Shown: piece after piece, positions 41,780-50,569 of the stretch
Numbering within the stretch: the first letter of the stretch is position 1
How the letters are laid out: every line of letters starts with the position of its first letter
Origin: Streptomyces minutiscleroticus
GTDB taxonomy: Bacteria > Actinomycetota > Actinomycetes > Streptomycetales > Streptomycetaceae
Direction of reading: 5' to 3'
Length of the DNA stretch: 64,000 nt
NCBI RefSeq assembly: GCF_014650875.1
Contig: NZ_BMVU01000009.1
Location: forward strand, 62,001-126,000
The notes under the pieces: generated by a model
Database searches by the model: none
Told to the model about the DNA's origin: nothing
Seen by the model: the letters and a program-made list of their open reading frames with translations, nothing else
Position numbers and translations under genes: made by a program

Positions 41780-42994
41780 TTGAGTCAGGCGAGCCCCCAG
41801 CAGATCCCGGTCATCGTCCTCGCCGGTTTCCTCGGCTCCGGCAAGACGACCCTGCTGAACCACCTCCTCCACAGCAGCGGCGGCAGCCGCCTCGGAGCGA
41901 TCGTCAACGACTTCGGGGCCATCGAGATCGACGCCATGGCGGTGGCCGGGGCGCTCGGCGACTCCACGGTCTCGCTCGGCAACGGCTGCCTGTGCTGCGC
42001 CGTCGACGTCAGCGAACTGGACGGCTACCTCGACCGCCTCACCCGCCCCTCCGCCCGCATCGACGTCGTCGTCATCGAGGCCAGCGGTCTGGCCGAGCCG
42101 CAGGAGCTCGTGCGGATGGTGCTCGCCAGCGAGAACCCGCGCGTCGTCTACGGCGGCCTGGTCGAGGTCGTGGACGCCGCCGAGTTCGACGCCACCCGCG
42201 CCAGGCACCCCGAGATCGACCGGCACCTGGCCCTCGCCGACCTCGTCGTCCTGAACAAGACCGACCGCGTCGCGGACGGCGGGCGCGTCCACGGGACCGT
42301 CGCCGGCCTCGCCGGGCGCGCCGCCGTGGTCCCGGCCTCCTACGGGCGCGTCGACCCGGAGTTCCTCTTCGACTGCCGGCCCACGCAGGAGCGGATCGGG
42401 CAGCTGTCCTTCTTCGACGACCTCCACGCGCACGGCGAGAACCCCGGCGGGCACGCCGGGCACCTCCACAGCGCGTACGAGTCCGTCGACTTCACCTCCG
42501 ACGTGCCCCTCGCGCCGCGTCCGCTGATGGACTTCCTCGACAGTCGGCCCGAGGGCCTGTACCGCATCAAGGGCCACGTCGACTTCGGCGTCGCGGACCC
42601 GTGCAACGCGTACGGCGTGCACGCGGTGGGACGGTTCCTGCGCTTCTACCCGCGGCCCTGGGAGCCCGGCGAGGACCGCCGCACCCAGCTCGTCCTGATC
42701 GGGTCGGGCGTCGACGCCGCCGCCCTCCGCGCGGGGCTCGAGGGGTGCCGGGACGCCGCCCTGGCCGCCGACCCGCGGTCCGGTGCCGACGCCGCGCACG
42801 CCGACGCCCCGCCGGCCGGTGAGCACGGCATGTGGGGCGTCCTGCGGTACGTCCGGGACCGGGAGCCCGAGCGGGGCGGCCCGGACGTCTCCGGCGAAGG
42901 CCCCGGTGCGGAACCGGACCCCGACGAGGAGCCCGCAGCGGACCGCGGGCTCCACGAGGAGGCGGAGCCCGCGGTCCGCCACGGCGCGTCCTAG
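41780..42994 (+). CDS. CobW/YciC-type metal-chaperone GTPase
   Basis: A P-loop GTPase of the COG0523 family, usually linked to zinc or cobalt delivery. The 404-residue protein has Walker A AGFLGSGKTTLLNHLL (Gly16–Thr23 region), the invariant metal site GNGCLCCAV (CxCC), switch residues VIEASGLAEPQEL, the base motif VLNKTD, a His-rich loop (HAHGENPGGHAGHLHS) and the C-terminal CobW_C domain (GLYRIKGHVDFG … VGRFLRFYPRPW). The tail is acidic and low-complexity. TTG 41780 is chosen because AAAGAGG lies 7 nt upstream. No obvious Zur box was found in the 350-bp divergent promoter. It is convergent with parC, only 7 bp apart. Confidence 0.92.
   Translation: MSQASPQQIPVIVLAGFLGSGKTTLLNHLLHSSGGSRLGAIVNDFGAIEIDAMAVAGALGDSTVSLGNGCLCCAVDVSELDGYLDRLTRPSARIDVVVIEASGLAEPQELVRMVLASENPRVVYGGLVEVVDAAEFDATRARHPEIDRHLALADLVVLNKTDRVADGGRVHGTVAGLAGRAAVVPASYGRVDPEFLFDCRPTQERIGQLSFFDDLHAHGENPGGHAGHLHSAYESVDFTSDVPLAPRPLMDFLDSRPEGLYRIKGHVDFGVADPCNAYGVHAVGRFLRFYPRPWEPGEDRRTQLVLIGSGVDAAALRAGLEGCRDAALAADPRSGADAAHADAPPAGEHGMWGVLRYVRDREPERGGPDVSGEGPGAEPDPDEEPAADRGLHEEAEPAVRHGAS
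42940..42977. terminator. Hairpin inside the 3' coding end of the CobW gene
   Basis: Perfect 14-bp inverted repeat (GGACCGCGGGCTCC with GGAGCCCGCGGTCC, 10-nt loop) located within the last 20 codons, just before two convergent stop codons 7 bp apart. It probably terminates transcription in both directions. Confidence 0.7.
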
Positions 42995-43001
42995 GACGGG
43001 C

Positions 43002-45455
43002 CTACGCCGGGCCCGCCACCGCCGCGACCTTCTTCGGGAGCGGCACGCCCGAGCCGTCGCGGCGCGGGTCCGGCTCCGGCAGCTCGGCCGGCGCGCCGTT
43101 CTTCTGCGCGGCACGGGCCGGGGCCGGGCCCGCCCAGGCCAGCGACAGGCAGTCCTCGCCCTTCAGGAACCGCTGGACGCGGACGCCGCCCGTCGCGCGG
43201 CCCTTGCGCGGGTACTGGTCGAACGGGGTGAGCTTGGCCGTCGTCTGGACCGAGTCGTCGAGCGTGCCGCGCGAGCCCGCCACCGTGAACACCACCGCGT
43301 CCGCCGCCGGGTCGACCGCCGTGAAGGAGATCACCTTGGCGCCGTCGGCCAGCTTGATGCCCGCCATGCCGCCCGCGGCCCGGCCCTGCGGGCGCACCTG
43401 GGAGGCCTGGTAGCGCAGCAGCTGGGCGTCGTCCGTGATGAAGACCAGGTCCTCCTCGCCCGTGCGCAGCTCGGCCGCGCCGACGATCCGGTCGCCCTCC
43501 TTGAGGGTGATGACCTCCAGCTCCTCCTTGTTGGCCGGGTAGTCCGGCACCACGCGCTTGACGACGCCCTGCTCCGTACCGATCGCCAGGCCCGGGGAGG
43601 ACTCGTCGAGCGTCGTCAGGCAGACGATGCGCTCGCCGTCCTCCAGGGTGAAGAACTCGGCGATCGGGGCGCCGCCCGAGAGGTTGGGCGCGGCGGCCGT
43701 CTCGGGCAGCTGCGGGAGGTCGATGACGTTGAGCCGGAGCAGCCGGCCGGACGACGTGACCGCGCCGATCTCGCCCTGGGCGGTCGCGGGGACGGCGGAC
43801 ACGATCAGGTCGTGCTTGACGCGCTTGCCGTCGCCCTGCGCGAAGGGCTCGCCGTTGGCCGTACGGGCGAGCAGGCCAGTGGAGGAGAGCAGCACCCGGC
43901 ACGGGTCGTCGGCCACCTGCAGCGGCACCGTGACCGCCGGGGCGCCGGAGGACTCCTGGAGCACCGTGCGCCGCGGCGTGCCGAACTTCTTGGCGACCGC
44001 GGCCAGCTCGGCCGAGACCAGCTTGCGCAGCTCGGCGTCCGACTCCAGGATGCGGGTCAGCTCGTCGATCTCGCTGTTGAGCCGGTCGCGCTCGGACTCC
44101 AGCTCGATCCGGTCGAACCTGGTCAGCCGGCGCAGCGGCGTGTCCAGGATGTACTGCGTCTGGACCTCCGACAGGGAGAAGTGCTCCATCAGGCGCTCCT
44201 TGGCCTGCGCGGAGTTGTCGCTGGAGCGGATCAGGCGGATGACCTCGTCGATGTCCAGCAGGGCCACCAGCAGGCCCTCGACCAGGTGCAGCCGGTCGCG
44301 CTTCTTGCCGCGGCGGAACTCGCTGCGCCGCCGCACGACCTCGAAGCGGTGGTCGAGGTAGACCTCGAGCAGCTCCTTGAGGCCCAGGGTGAGGGGCTGG
44401 CCGTCGACCAGGGCGACGTTGTTGATGCCGAAGGACTCCTCCATCGGCGTCAGCTTGTAGAGCTGCTCCAGGACCGCCTCCGGCACGAAGCCGTTCTTGA
44501 TCTCGATGACCAGGCGCAGGCCGTGCTCGCGGTCGGTGAGGTCCTTGACGTCGGCGATGCCCTGCAGCTTCTTCGAGCCGACCAGGTCCTTGATCTTGCT
44601 GACGACCTTCTCCGGGCCGACCGCGAAGGGCAGCTCCGTGACGACCAGGCCCTTGCGGCGCGCCGTCACGTTCTCCACGGACACCGTGGCGCGGATCTTG
44701 AAGGTGCCGCGGCCCTTCTCGTACGCGTCCCGGATGCCGGACAGGCCGACGATCTGCCCGCCCGTCGGCAGGTCGGGACCCGGGACGTGCTTCATCAGCG
44801 TCTCCAGGTCCGCGCCCGGGTACCGGATGAGGTGGCGGGCGGCGGCGATCACCTCGCCGAGGTTGTGCGGCGGCATGTTCGTGGCCATGCCGACGGCGAT
44901 GCCCGACGCGCCGTTGACCAGCAGGTTCGGGAAGGCGGCCGGCAGGGTCACCGGCTCCTGCTCCTGGCCGTCGTAGTTCGGGGCGAAGTCGACGGTGTCC
45001 TCGTCGATGGACTCGGTCATCAGCGACGTGGCGTCGGCCATGCGGGCCTCGGTGTACCGCATGGCGGCCGGCGGGTCGTCGTTGCCCAGCGAGCCGAAGT
45101 TCCCGTGGCCGTCGACCAGGGGCACGCGCATCGAGAAGGGCTGCGCGAGGCGGACCAGGGCGTCGTAGATCGAGGCGTCGCCGTGGGGGTGGAGCTTGCC
45201 CATGACCTCGCCGACGACGCGGGCGCACTTGACGTAGCCGCGCTCGGGGCGCAGGCCCATCTCGTTCATCTGGTAGACGATGCGGCGGTGCACCGGCTTG
45301 AGGCCGTCGCGGGCGTCGGGCAGGGCGCGGGAGTAGATGACGGAGTAGGCGTACTCCAGGAAGGAGCCCTGCATCTCGTCGACGACGTCGATGTCGAGGA
45401 TCTTCTCCTCGTACGCGTCGTCGGGCGGCGGGGTCTTCGTGCTGCGGCGGGCCAT
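43002..45455 (-). CDS. parC: DNA topoisomerase IV subunit A (GyrA-like)
   Basis: The DNA-cutting half of topoisomerase IV. The 817-residue protein has the winged-helix/tower breakage domain with catalytic Tyr134 in AMRYTEAR. The quinolone-resistance region is HPHGDASIYDALVRLAQ (about 89–106), with Ser95 and Asp98 as usual sensitivity positions. Further blocks are PAAFPNLLVNGASGIAVGMATNMPPHN and LLDIDEVIRLIRSSDNSAQAKERLM. The C-terminal domain (about 500–790) has the degenerate beta-propeller blades but no canonical GyrA box, which supports ParC. It ends with a Pro/Arg/Ala tail. It pairs with parE, about 9 kb away on the other strand. It is divergent from the M16 peptidases. Confidence 0.95.
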   Translation of the reverse strand: MARRSTKTPPPDDAYEEKILDIDVVDEMQGSFLEYAYSVIYSRALPDARDGLKPVHRRIVYQMNEMGLRPERGYVKCARVVGEVMGKLHPHGDASIYDALVRLAQPFSMRVPLVDGHGNFGSLGNDDPPAAMRYTEARMADATSLMTESIDEDTVDFAPNYDGQEQEPVTLPAAFPNLLVNGASGIAVGMATNMPPHNLGEVIAAARHLIRYPGADLETLMKHVPGPDLPTGGQIVGLSGIRDAYEKGRGTFKIRATVSVENVTARRKGLVVTELPFAVGPEKVVSKIKDLVGSKKLQGIADVKDLTDREHGLRLVIEIKNGFVPEAVLEQLYKLTPMEESFGINNVALVDGQPLTLGLKELLEVYLDHRFEVVRRRSEFRRGKKRDRLHLVEGLLVALLDIDEVIRLIRSSDNSAQAKERLMEHFSLSEVQTQYILDTPLRRLTRFDRIELESERDRLNSEIDELTRILESDAELRKLVSAELAAVAKKFGTPRRTVLQESSGAPAVTVPLQVADDPCRVLLSSTGLLARTANGEPFAQGDGKRVKHDLIVSAVPATAQGEIGAVTSSGRLLRLNVIDLPQLPETAAAPNLSGGAPIAEFFTLEDGERIVCLTTLDESSPGLAIGTEQGVVKRVVPDYPANKEELEVITLKEGDRIVGAAELRTGEEDLVFITDDAQLLRYQASQVRPQGRAAGGMAGIKLADGAKVISFTAVDPAADAVVFTVAGSRGTLDDSVQTTAKLTPFDQYPRKGRATGGVRVQRFLKGEDCLSLAWAGPAPARAAQKNGAPAELPEPDPRRDGSGVPLPKKVAAVAGPA

Positions 45456-45735
45456 CGCTGCGCGGCTCCTTCACCAACATGAACGGGAACTGTCGCGGAC
45501 CATTGTGGACCGCTCCACTGACATCACGGACCGCGACCCGTGTCCACCACCCGGCGTCGCGGCCCTCCTGCGCACCGTGACCGGATCCGGCCGCCGCCGC
45601 GCGCCGTGGGTGATTCTCGCTCTCGGCGTATGCGGTGCGGGAACTTCGCCAGGCGTCCGCGCGCTTGCATACAGTGGCAGAACCGGCGGGAATGCAGCAG
45701 TTCTCCGCGAAGTATCCGCGATCGAAGGGACGTAC

Positions 45736-47115
45736 ATGCCCATGGGTCACACGGCCACAGCCGAGGCAGGCTCCGGCGGCCTGACAGCGACCGAGCACCG
45801 CCTGGCCAACGGCCTGCGCGTGGTGCTCTCCGAGGACCACCTGACCCCGGTCGCGGCGGTGTGCCTCTGGTACGACGTCGGCTCCCGTCACGAGGTCGAG
45901 GGGCGCACGGGCCTGGCCCACCTCTTCGAGCACCTGATGTTCCAGGGGTCGAAGCAGGTGCACGGCAACGGCCACTTCGAGCTGGTGCAGGGGGCCGGCG
46001 GCTCCCTGAACGGCACGACCAGCTTCGAGCGCACCAACTACTTCGAGACCATGCCCGCCCACCAGCTGGAGCTCGCCCTCTGGCTGGAGGCCGACCGCAT
46101 GGGCTCCCTCCTCACCGCGCTCGACGAGGAGTCCATGGAGAACCAGCGGGACGTCGTCAAGAACGAGCGCCGCCAGCGCTACGACAACGTCCCCTACGGG
46201 ACGGCCTTCGAGCGGCTGACCGCGATGGCCTACCCGGAGGGCCACCCGTACCACCACACCCCGATCGGTTCCATGGCGGACCTGGACGCGGCCACCCTGG
46301 AGGACGCGCGGAACTTCTTCCGCACCTACTACGCGCCCAACAACGCCGTGCTCTCGGTCGTCGGCGACATCGACCCCGGGCAGACGCTCGCCTGGATCGA
46401 GAAGTACTTCGGCTCCATCCCCGGGCACGACGGCAAGCCCGCGCCGCGCGACGGCTCCCTGCCGGAGACCATCGGCGGGCAGCTGCGCGAGGTCGTCGAG
46501 GAGGAGGTCCCGGCGCGCGCCCTGATGGCCGCCTACCGGCTCCCCGAGGACGGCACCCGCGCGGCCGACGCCGCCGACCTGGCGCTGACGATCCTGGGCG
46601 GCGGCGAGTCCTCCCGCCTGTACAACCGCCTCGTGCGCCGGGACCGCACCGCCGTCGCGGCCGGCTTCGGCCTGCTGCGGCTGGCCGGGGCGCCCTCTCT
46701 GGGCTGGCTGGACGTGAAGACCTCCGGCGACGTCGAGGTGCCCGTGATCGAGGCGGCCGTGGACGAGGAGCTCGCCCGGTTCGCCGCGGAGGGCCCCACG
46801 GCCGAGGAGATGGAGCGCGCCCAGGCCCAGCTGGAGCGCGAGTGGCTGGACCGGCTCGGCACGGTCGCGGGCCGCGCCGACGAACTGTGCCGGTACGCCG
46901 TCCTGTTCGGCGACCCGCAGCTCGCCCTGACCGCCGTGCAGCGCGTGCTGGACGTCACGGCGGAGGAGGTCCAGGAGGTCGCCGCGGCCCGCCTGCGCCC
47001 CGACAACCGCGCGGTGCTCGTGTACGAACCCCTGGCAGGCACAGCGGGCACGGCGGGCGAGGCCGCCGAAGACACCGAAGCCGTTGCGGACACCGACGAG
47101 GAGGCGGCGAAGTGA
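45736..47115 (+). CDS. M16 family zinc metallopeptidase, catalytic subunit
   Basis: A processing-peptidase-like protease that may degrade peptides. The 459-residue protein has the inverted zinc motif HxxEH in AHLFEHLMFQG (His62, Glu65, His66) and the distal ligand Glu in ENQRDVVKNERRQ (about 142). SLNGTTSFERTNYFETMP and the second, inactive domain (AAYRLPEDGTRAADAADLALTILGGGESSRLYNRL) follow. The tail is Ala/Glu/Asp-rich. ATG 45736 has AAGGGA seven bases before it; the open frame further upstream reaches into the parC promoter. Its stop overlaps the start of the next gene (GTGA), giving tight coupling with the non-catalytic partner. No signal peptide, so probably cytoplasmic. Confidence 0.95.
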   Translation: MPMGHTATAEAGSGGLTATEHRLANGLRVVLSEDHLTPVAAVCLWYDVGSRHEVEGRTGLAHLFEHLMFQGSKQVHGNGHFELVQGAGGSLNGTTSFERTNYFETMPAHQLELALWLEADRMGSLLTALDEESMENQRDVVKNERRQRYDNVPYGTAFERLTAMAYPEGHPYHHTPIGSMADLDAATLEDARNFFRTYYAPNNAVLSVVGDIDPGQTLAWIEKYFGSIPGHDGKPAPRDGSLPETIGGQLREVVEEEVPARALMAAYRLPEDGTRAADAADLALTILGGGESSRLYNRLVRRDRTAVAAGFGLLRLAGAPSLGWLDVKTSGDVEVPVIEAAVDEELARFAAEGPTAEEMERAQAQLEREWLDRLGTVAGRADELCRYAVLFGDPQLALTAVQRVLDVTAEEVQEVAAARLRPDNRAVLVYEPLAGTAGTAGEAAEDTEAVADTDEEAAK

Positions 47116-48500
47116 CCGAGCTCGCCCCGATGGACTTCCACCCGCGGCCCCGGGCGGGCGAGGCGCGCCCCTGGGCGTTCCCGGCCCCCGAGCGCGGCAC
47201 GCTCGGCAACGGCCTGACGGTGCTGCGCTGCCACCGCCCCGGCCAGCAGGTCGTCGCCGTCGAGGTGGTGCTCGACGCGCCGCTGGACGCCGAGCCCGCC
47301 GGCCTCGACGGCGTCGCCACGATCATGGCCCGCGCCTTCTCGGAGGGCACCGACAAGCACTCCGCCGAGGAGTTCGCCGCCGAGCTGGAGCGCTCCGGCG
47401 CCACGCTCGACGCGCACGCCGACCACCCGGGCGTGCGGCTCTCCCTGGAGGTGCCCGCCTCCCGGCTGCAGAAGGGCCTCGGGCTGCTCGCCGACGCGCT
47501 GCGGGCGCCGGCCTTCGCGGACGGCGAGATCGAGCGCCTGGTGCGCAACCGCCTCGACGAGATCCCGCACGAGACCGCCAACCCCGCACGCCGCGCCGCC
47601 AAGGAGCTCTCCCGGCAGCTGTTCCCGGCGGACTCGCGCATGTCCCGGCCGCGCCAGGGCACCGAGGAGACCGTCGCCGGCATCGACTCGGCGGCCGTGC
47701 GGGCCTTCTACGAGAAGCACGTGCGGCCCGCCACGGCCACCGCCGTGGTCGTCGGCGACCTCACCGGGATCGACCTCGACGCGCTCCTCGCGGACACGCT
47801 GGGCGCCTGGACCGGCTCGGCCGCCGAGCCGCGCCCCGTGCCGCCGGTGACCGCGGACGACACCGGCCGCGTGGTGATCGTCGACCGCCCCGGGGCCGTC
47901 CAGACGCAGCTGCTCATCGGCCGCGTGGGCCCGGACCGGCACGACCGGGTGTGGCCCGCCCAGGTGCTCGGCACGTACAGCCTCGGCGGCACCCTCACCT
48001 CCCGCCTGGACCGCGTCCTGCGCGAGGAGAAGGGCTACACCTACGGCGTGCGGGCCTTCGCCCAGGTGCTGCGCTCCGCCCCGGACGGCACGGGCGCCGC
48101 GATGCTCGCCATCAGCGGCTCCGTGGACACCCCGAACACCGGCCCCGCGCTGCAGGACCTGTGGACGGTGCTGCGCACCCTCGCGGAGGGCGGCCTGACC
48201 GACGCCGAGCGCGACGTCGCCGTGCAGAACCTGGTCGGCGTGGCCCCGCTCAAGTACGAGACGGCGGCCGCCGTGGCGAGCACGCTCGCCGACCAGGTCG
48301 AGCAGCACCTGCCCGACGACTACCAGGCCACGCTGTACCGGCAGCTCGCCGCGACGGGCACGGTGGAGGCCACCGCCGCCGTCGTGAACGCCTTCCCGGT
48401 GGACCGCCTGGTGACCGTCCTGGTGGGCGACGCCGCGCAGATCGCGGAGCCCGTCCGGGCCCTCGGGATCGGCGAGGTGAGCGTGGTGGCCGCCGAGTAG
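47112..48500 (+). CDS. M16 family peptidase-like protein, non-catalytic partner
   Basis: The 462-residue protein is homologous to the preceding protease (ERGTLGNGLTVLRCHRPGQQVVAVEVVLDAP at the start; YSLGGTLTSRLDRVLREEKGYTYGVRAF later, the substrate-binding Arg/Tyr motif). The HxxEH site is absent: the corresponding region reads GVATIMARAFSEGT. It is therefore the structural/substrate-binding subunit of a heterodimer, like the alpha subunit of mitochondrial processing peptidase. GTG 47112 overlaps the previous stop by 4 bp. It ends in a strong terminator, so the two genes form a complete operon. Confidence 0.93.
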   Translation: MTELAPMDFHPRPRAGEARPWAFPAPERGTLGNGLTVLRCHRPGQQVVAVEVVLDAPLDAEPAGLDGVATIMARAFSEGTDKHSAEEFAAELERSGATLDAHADHPGVRLSLEVPASRLQKGLGLLADALRAPAFADGEIERLVRNRLDEIPHETANPARRAAKELSRQLFPADSRMSRPRQGTEETVAGIDSAAVRAFYEKHVRPATATAVVVGDLTGIDLDALLADTLGAWTGSAAEPRPVPPVTADDTGRVVIVDRPGAVQTQLLIGRVGPDRHDRVWPAQVLGTYSLGGTLTSRLDRVLREEKGYTYGVRAFAQVLRSAPDGTGAAMLAISGSVDTPNTGPALQDLWTVLRTLAEGGLTDAERDVAVQNLVGVAPLKYETAAAVASTLADQVEQHLPDDYQATLYRQLAATGTVEATAAVVNAFPVDRLVTVLVGDAAQIAEPVRALGIGEVSVVAAE

Positions 48501-48515
48501 GGCGGTCCGGAACGA

Positions 48516-48554
48516 GCGGGCCCCGGTGGCCGAAAACCCACCGGGGCCCGCTTT
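48516..48554 (+). terminator. Terminator of the M16 operon
   Basis: 14-bp stem (48516–48529 with 48538–48551) with an 8-nt loop and TTT after it, 15 bp past the stop codon. Confidence 0.9.
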
Positions 48555-48697
48555 CGTCCGTATTGAGGGCAAGAGTGGCTGTCTGCCCTGTGGCGTACGC
48601 TACAAATCCGATGATCCGTTTGTTGATCTTATGAAGCCCCGTTTAGCGTCGGTCCGGCTGTTCGTCAGGCAGTGCGCCGCGCCCGCGGCACCGGACA

Positions 48698-48856
48698 GTC
48701 ATCGCCGAGTCCCCGTACGGCGCGAGCCAGGGGAGCCGGGGACCCACAGTCCCTTGGGGTGAATCGGCCGCCTTCACGCCGTGGAGGAGGCCGTAGGAGA
48801 CCTTCCTGCTCCGAACCCGTCAGCTAACCCGGTAGGCGAGAGGGAAGGAAAGGACC
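48698..48856 (+). ncRNA. Cyclic-di-AMP riboswitch (ydaO/yuaA type)
   Basis: The leader of the M23 peptidase gene carries the conserved ydaO blocks in order: ATCGCCGAGTCC (48701–48712), GGAGCCGGGGACCCA (about 48732–48746), TTGGGGTGAATC (48754–48765), CTCCGAACCCGTCAGCTAAC (48809–48828), CCGGTAGGCG (48829–48838) and GAAGGAAAGGACC (48844–48856). In Streptomyces this riboswitch is known before cell-wall hydrolase genes such as rpf and M23 peptidases, where c-di-AMP lowers expression. The element ends nine bases before the start codon, so its 3' part overlaps the ribosome site. Confidence 0.93.
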
Positions 48857-48865
48857 AGCCCTTTC

Positions 48866-49633
48866 ATGGCGTTCACCCGTGCCACCGGGAAGCATCGTCG
48901 TCCGAGCAGGATCAGCCGCGCGACCACCAGGACCGCGGGCGTGGCGGCGCTCACCACCACCGGTGTCATCGGAACCCTGGCCGCCCCGGCGCTCGCCGCG
49001 GAGACGGCCGTCGAGCAGAGTGGCCTGACCAAGGCCGTCACCATCGGCGACGCGGTCGCCGAGCAGGTCGACGCGCAGGCCGCCGCCCAGGCGCAGGCCG
49101 CGGCGGAGGCCGCCGCGGAGAAGGCGGCCGCCGAGCGTGCCGCCCGCGAGCGCGCCGAGGAGAAGGCCAAGGAGGAGCGCGAGGCCAAGGAGCGCGCCGC
49201 CCGCGAGGCCGAGCGCAAGCGCCTGATGTCCTACGTCGCCCCGATCTCCGGCTCGTACGTCTCCACGGGCTACCGGACCGGCGGCTCCGTGTGGTCCTCC
49301 GGCACCCACACCGGCGTCGACTTCCACGCCGCCTCCGGGACCTCCGTCCACGCCGTCGGCTCCGGCACCGTCGTCGAGGCCGGCTGGGGCGGCGCCTACG
49401 GCAACAACATCGTCATCAAGATGAACGACGGCACGTACACCCAGTACGGCCACCTGTCGTCCATCGGCGTCTCCGTCGGCCAGCAGGTCACCCCGGGCCA
49501 GCGGATCGGGCTCTCCGGGTCCACCGGCAACTCCACCGGGCCGCACCTCCACTTCGAGGCCCGCACCTCCGCGGAGTACGGCTCGGACATCGACCCGGTC
49601 GCCTACCTCCGCTCGCACGGCGTCAAGATCTGA
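48866..49633 (+). CDS. Secreted M23 (LytM) cell-wall endopeptidase
   Basis: Cuts peptide bonds in peptidoglycan. The 255-residue precursor has a long basic N-terminus (MAFTRATGKHRRPSRISRAT), a hydrophobic core (VAALTTTGVIGTL) and probable cleavage after APALAAE (about 45). An Ala/Glu/Arg-rich coiled coil follows (about 70–120). The LytM domain (about 125–250) has its zinc ligands in SSGTHTGVDFHA (His, Asp) and TGPHLHFEAR (HxH), plus NNIVIKMNDGTYTQYGHLS. The start is ATG 48866, controlled by the upstream c-di-AMP riboswitch. It is monocistronic with a strong terminator. Confidence 0.95.
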   Translation: MAFTRATGKHRRPSRISRATTRTAGVAALTTTGVIGTLAAPALAAETAVEQSGLTKAVTIGDAVAEQVDAQAAAQAQAAAEAAAEKAAAERAARERAEEKAKEEREAKERAAREAERKRLMSYVAPISGSYVSTGYRTGGSVWSSGTHTGVDFHAASGTSVHAVGSGTVVEAGWGGAYGNNIVIKMNDGTYTQYGHLSSIGVSVGQQVTPGQRIGLSGSTGNSTGPHLHFEARTSAEYGSDIDPVAYLRSHGVKI

Positions 49634-49653
49634 CGACCGACCCCCGCACCGCC

Positions 49654-49690
49654 CACGAGGGCCCCGGCTGACCGAGCCGGGGCCCTCGTG
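49654..49690 (+). terminator. Terminator after the M23 peptidase gene
   Basis: Perfect 16-bp stem (49654–49669 with 49675–49690), 5-nt loop, 21 bp after the stop. Confidence 0.92.
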
Positions 49691-49882
49691 CTGTCGCCGC
49701 CGCCGGGGGAGCGGTCCCGCCGGAGCGCACGCCGCCCACCGGTCCCGGCCGTTCCCTGTTCCGCTGTCCAAAAAATATCCATGGATTCCGGTGTGCCATC
49801 GGAAATTCCGGCCGTCTGCAATAGAGTCGCTGAACAAGCGTCAATCGACCGCGTTTCGCGGGTATTAAGCGGAGGTCCGGCC

Positions 49883-50569
49883 ATGCGCATTCCGGCACAC
49901 TCGGTATGCACGGCGATCCGTGACGACATCGTCGCGGGTGTCTACGAGCGCGGCAGCCGGCTCACCGAGGAACTGCTCGCCCGCCGCTACGGCGTCTCGC
50001 GCGTCCCGGTGCGCGAGGCGCTGCGCACGCTGGAGGCCGAGGGCTTCGTGGTCACCCGGCGGCACGCGGGCGCGTGCGTCGCGGAGCCCACCGAGCAGGA
50101 GGCCGCCGACCTGCTGGAGATGCGGATGCTGCTGGAGCCCCTGGGTGCGGCGCGCGCCGCCCAGCGCCGCACCGAGGCCCATCTGAAGGTCCTGCGCGGC
50201 CTGGTCAGACTCGGCCAGGAGCGCGCCAGGCGCGGCAACAGCGAGGATCTGCGCTCGCTGGGCTCCTGGTTCCACGAGACGCTCGCCCAGGCCTCCGGCA
50301 GCCCGGCCCTGACCTCGACGCTCGCCCAGCTGCGGCACAAGATCGCCTGGATGTACGCGGTGGAGGCGCCCGCCGACCCGGTGGAGTCCTGGGCCGAGCA
50401 CGGCGGCATCGTCGACGCGGTCGCCCGCGGGGACGGCGAGCGGGCCCGGGCGGTCACCGCGCTGCACACCGAGCGCTGCACCGCCGCGCACCGGCTGCGC
50501 TTCCCGGACCGCGCGGAGCGCGTGAGGACTTCGCAACACGCCGTAAACACGGCGGGCCCGCGTCATTAA
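49883..50569 (+). CDS. GntR/FadR-family transcriptional regulator
   Basis: The 228-residue regulator has the GntR winged helix (about 5–75: AIRDDIVAGVYERGSRLTEELLARRYGVSRVPVREALRTLEAEGFV in pieces) and a helical FCD domain (about 85–210: LEMRMLLEPLGAARAAQ, SLGSWFHETLAQASGSPALTSTL, ESWAEHGGIVDAVARGDGERA). The FCD metal ligands are only partly recognisable (His in WFHETL, His in WAEHGG). ATG 49883 follows GCGGAGG. The frame is open upstream without a ribosome site. It is convergent with ptsH. From memory, this pairing is conserved in Streptomyces, so control of PTS or sugar genes is possible but unproven. Confidence 0.9.
   Translation: MRIPAHSVCTAIRDDIVAGVYERGSRLTEELLARRYGVSRVPVREALRTLEAEGFVVTRRHAGACVAEPTEQEAADLLEMRMLLEPLGAARAAQRRTEAHLKVLRGLVRLGQERARRGNSEDLRSLGSWFHETLAQASGSPALTSTLAQLRHKIAWMYAVEAPADPVESWAEHGGIVDAVARGDGERARAVTALHTERCTAAHRLRFPDRAERVRTSQHAVNTAGPRH

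Noticed and set aside
48526..48762. Small open frame across the M16 terminator and riboswitch
   Set aside because: Covers a terminator hairpin and a recognised structured RNA; no ribosome site.
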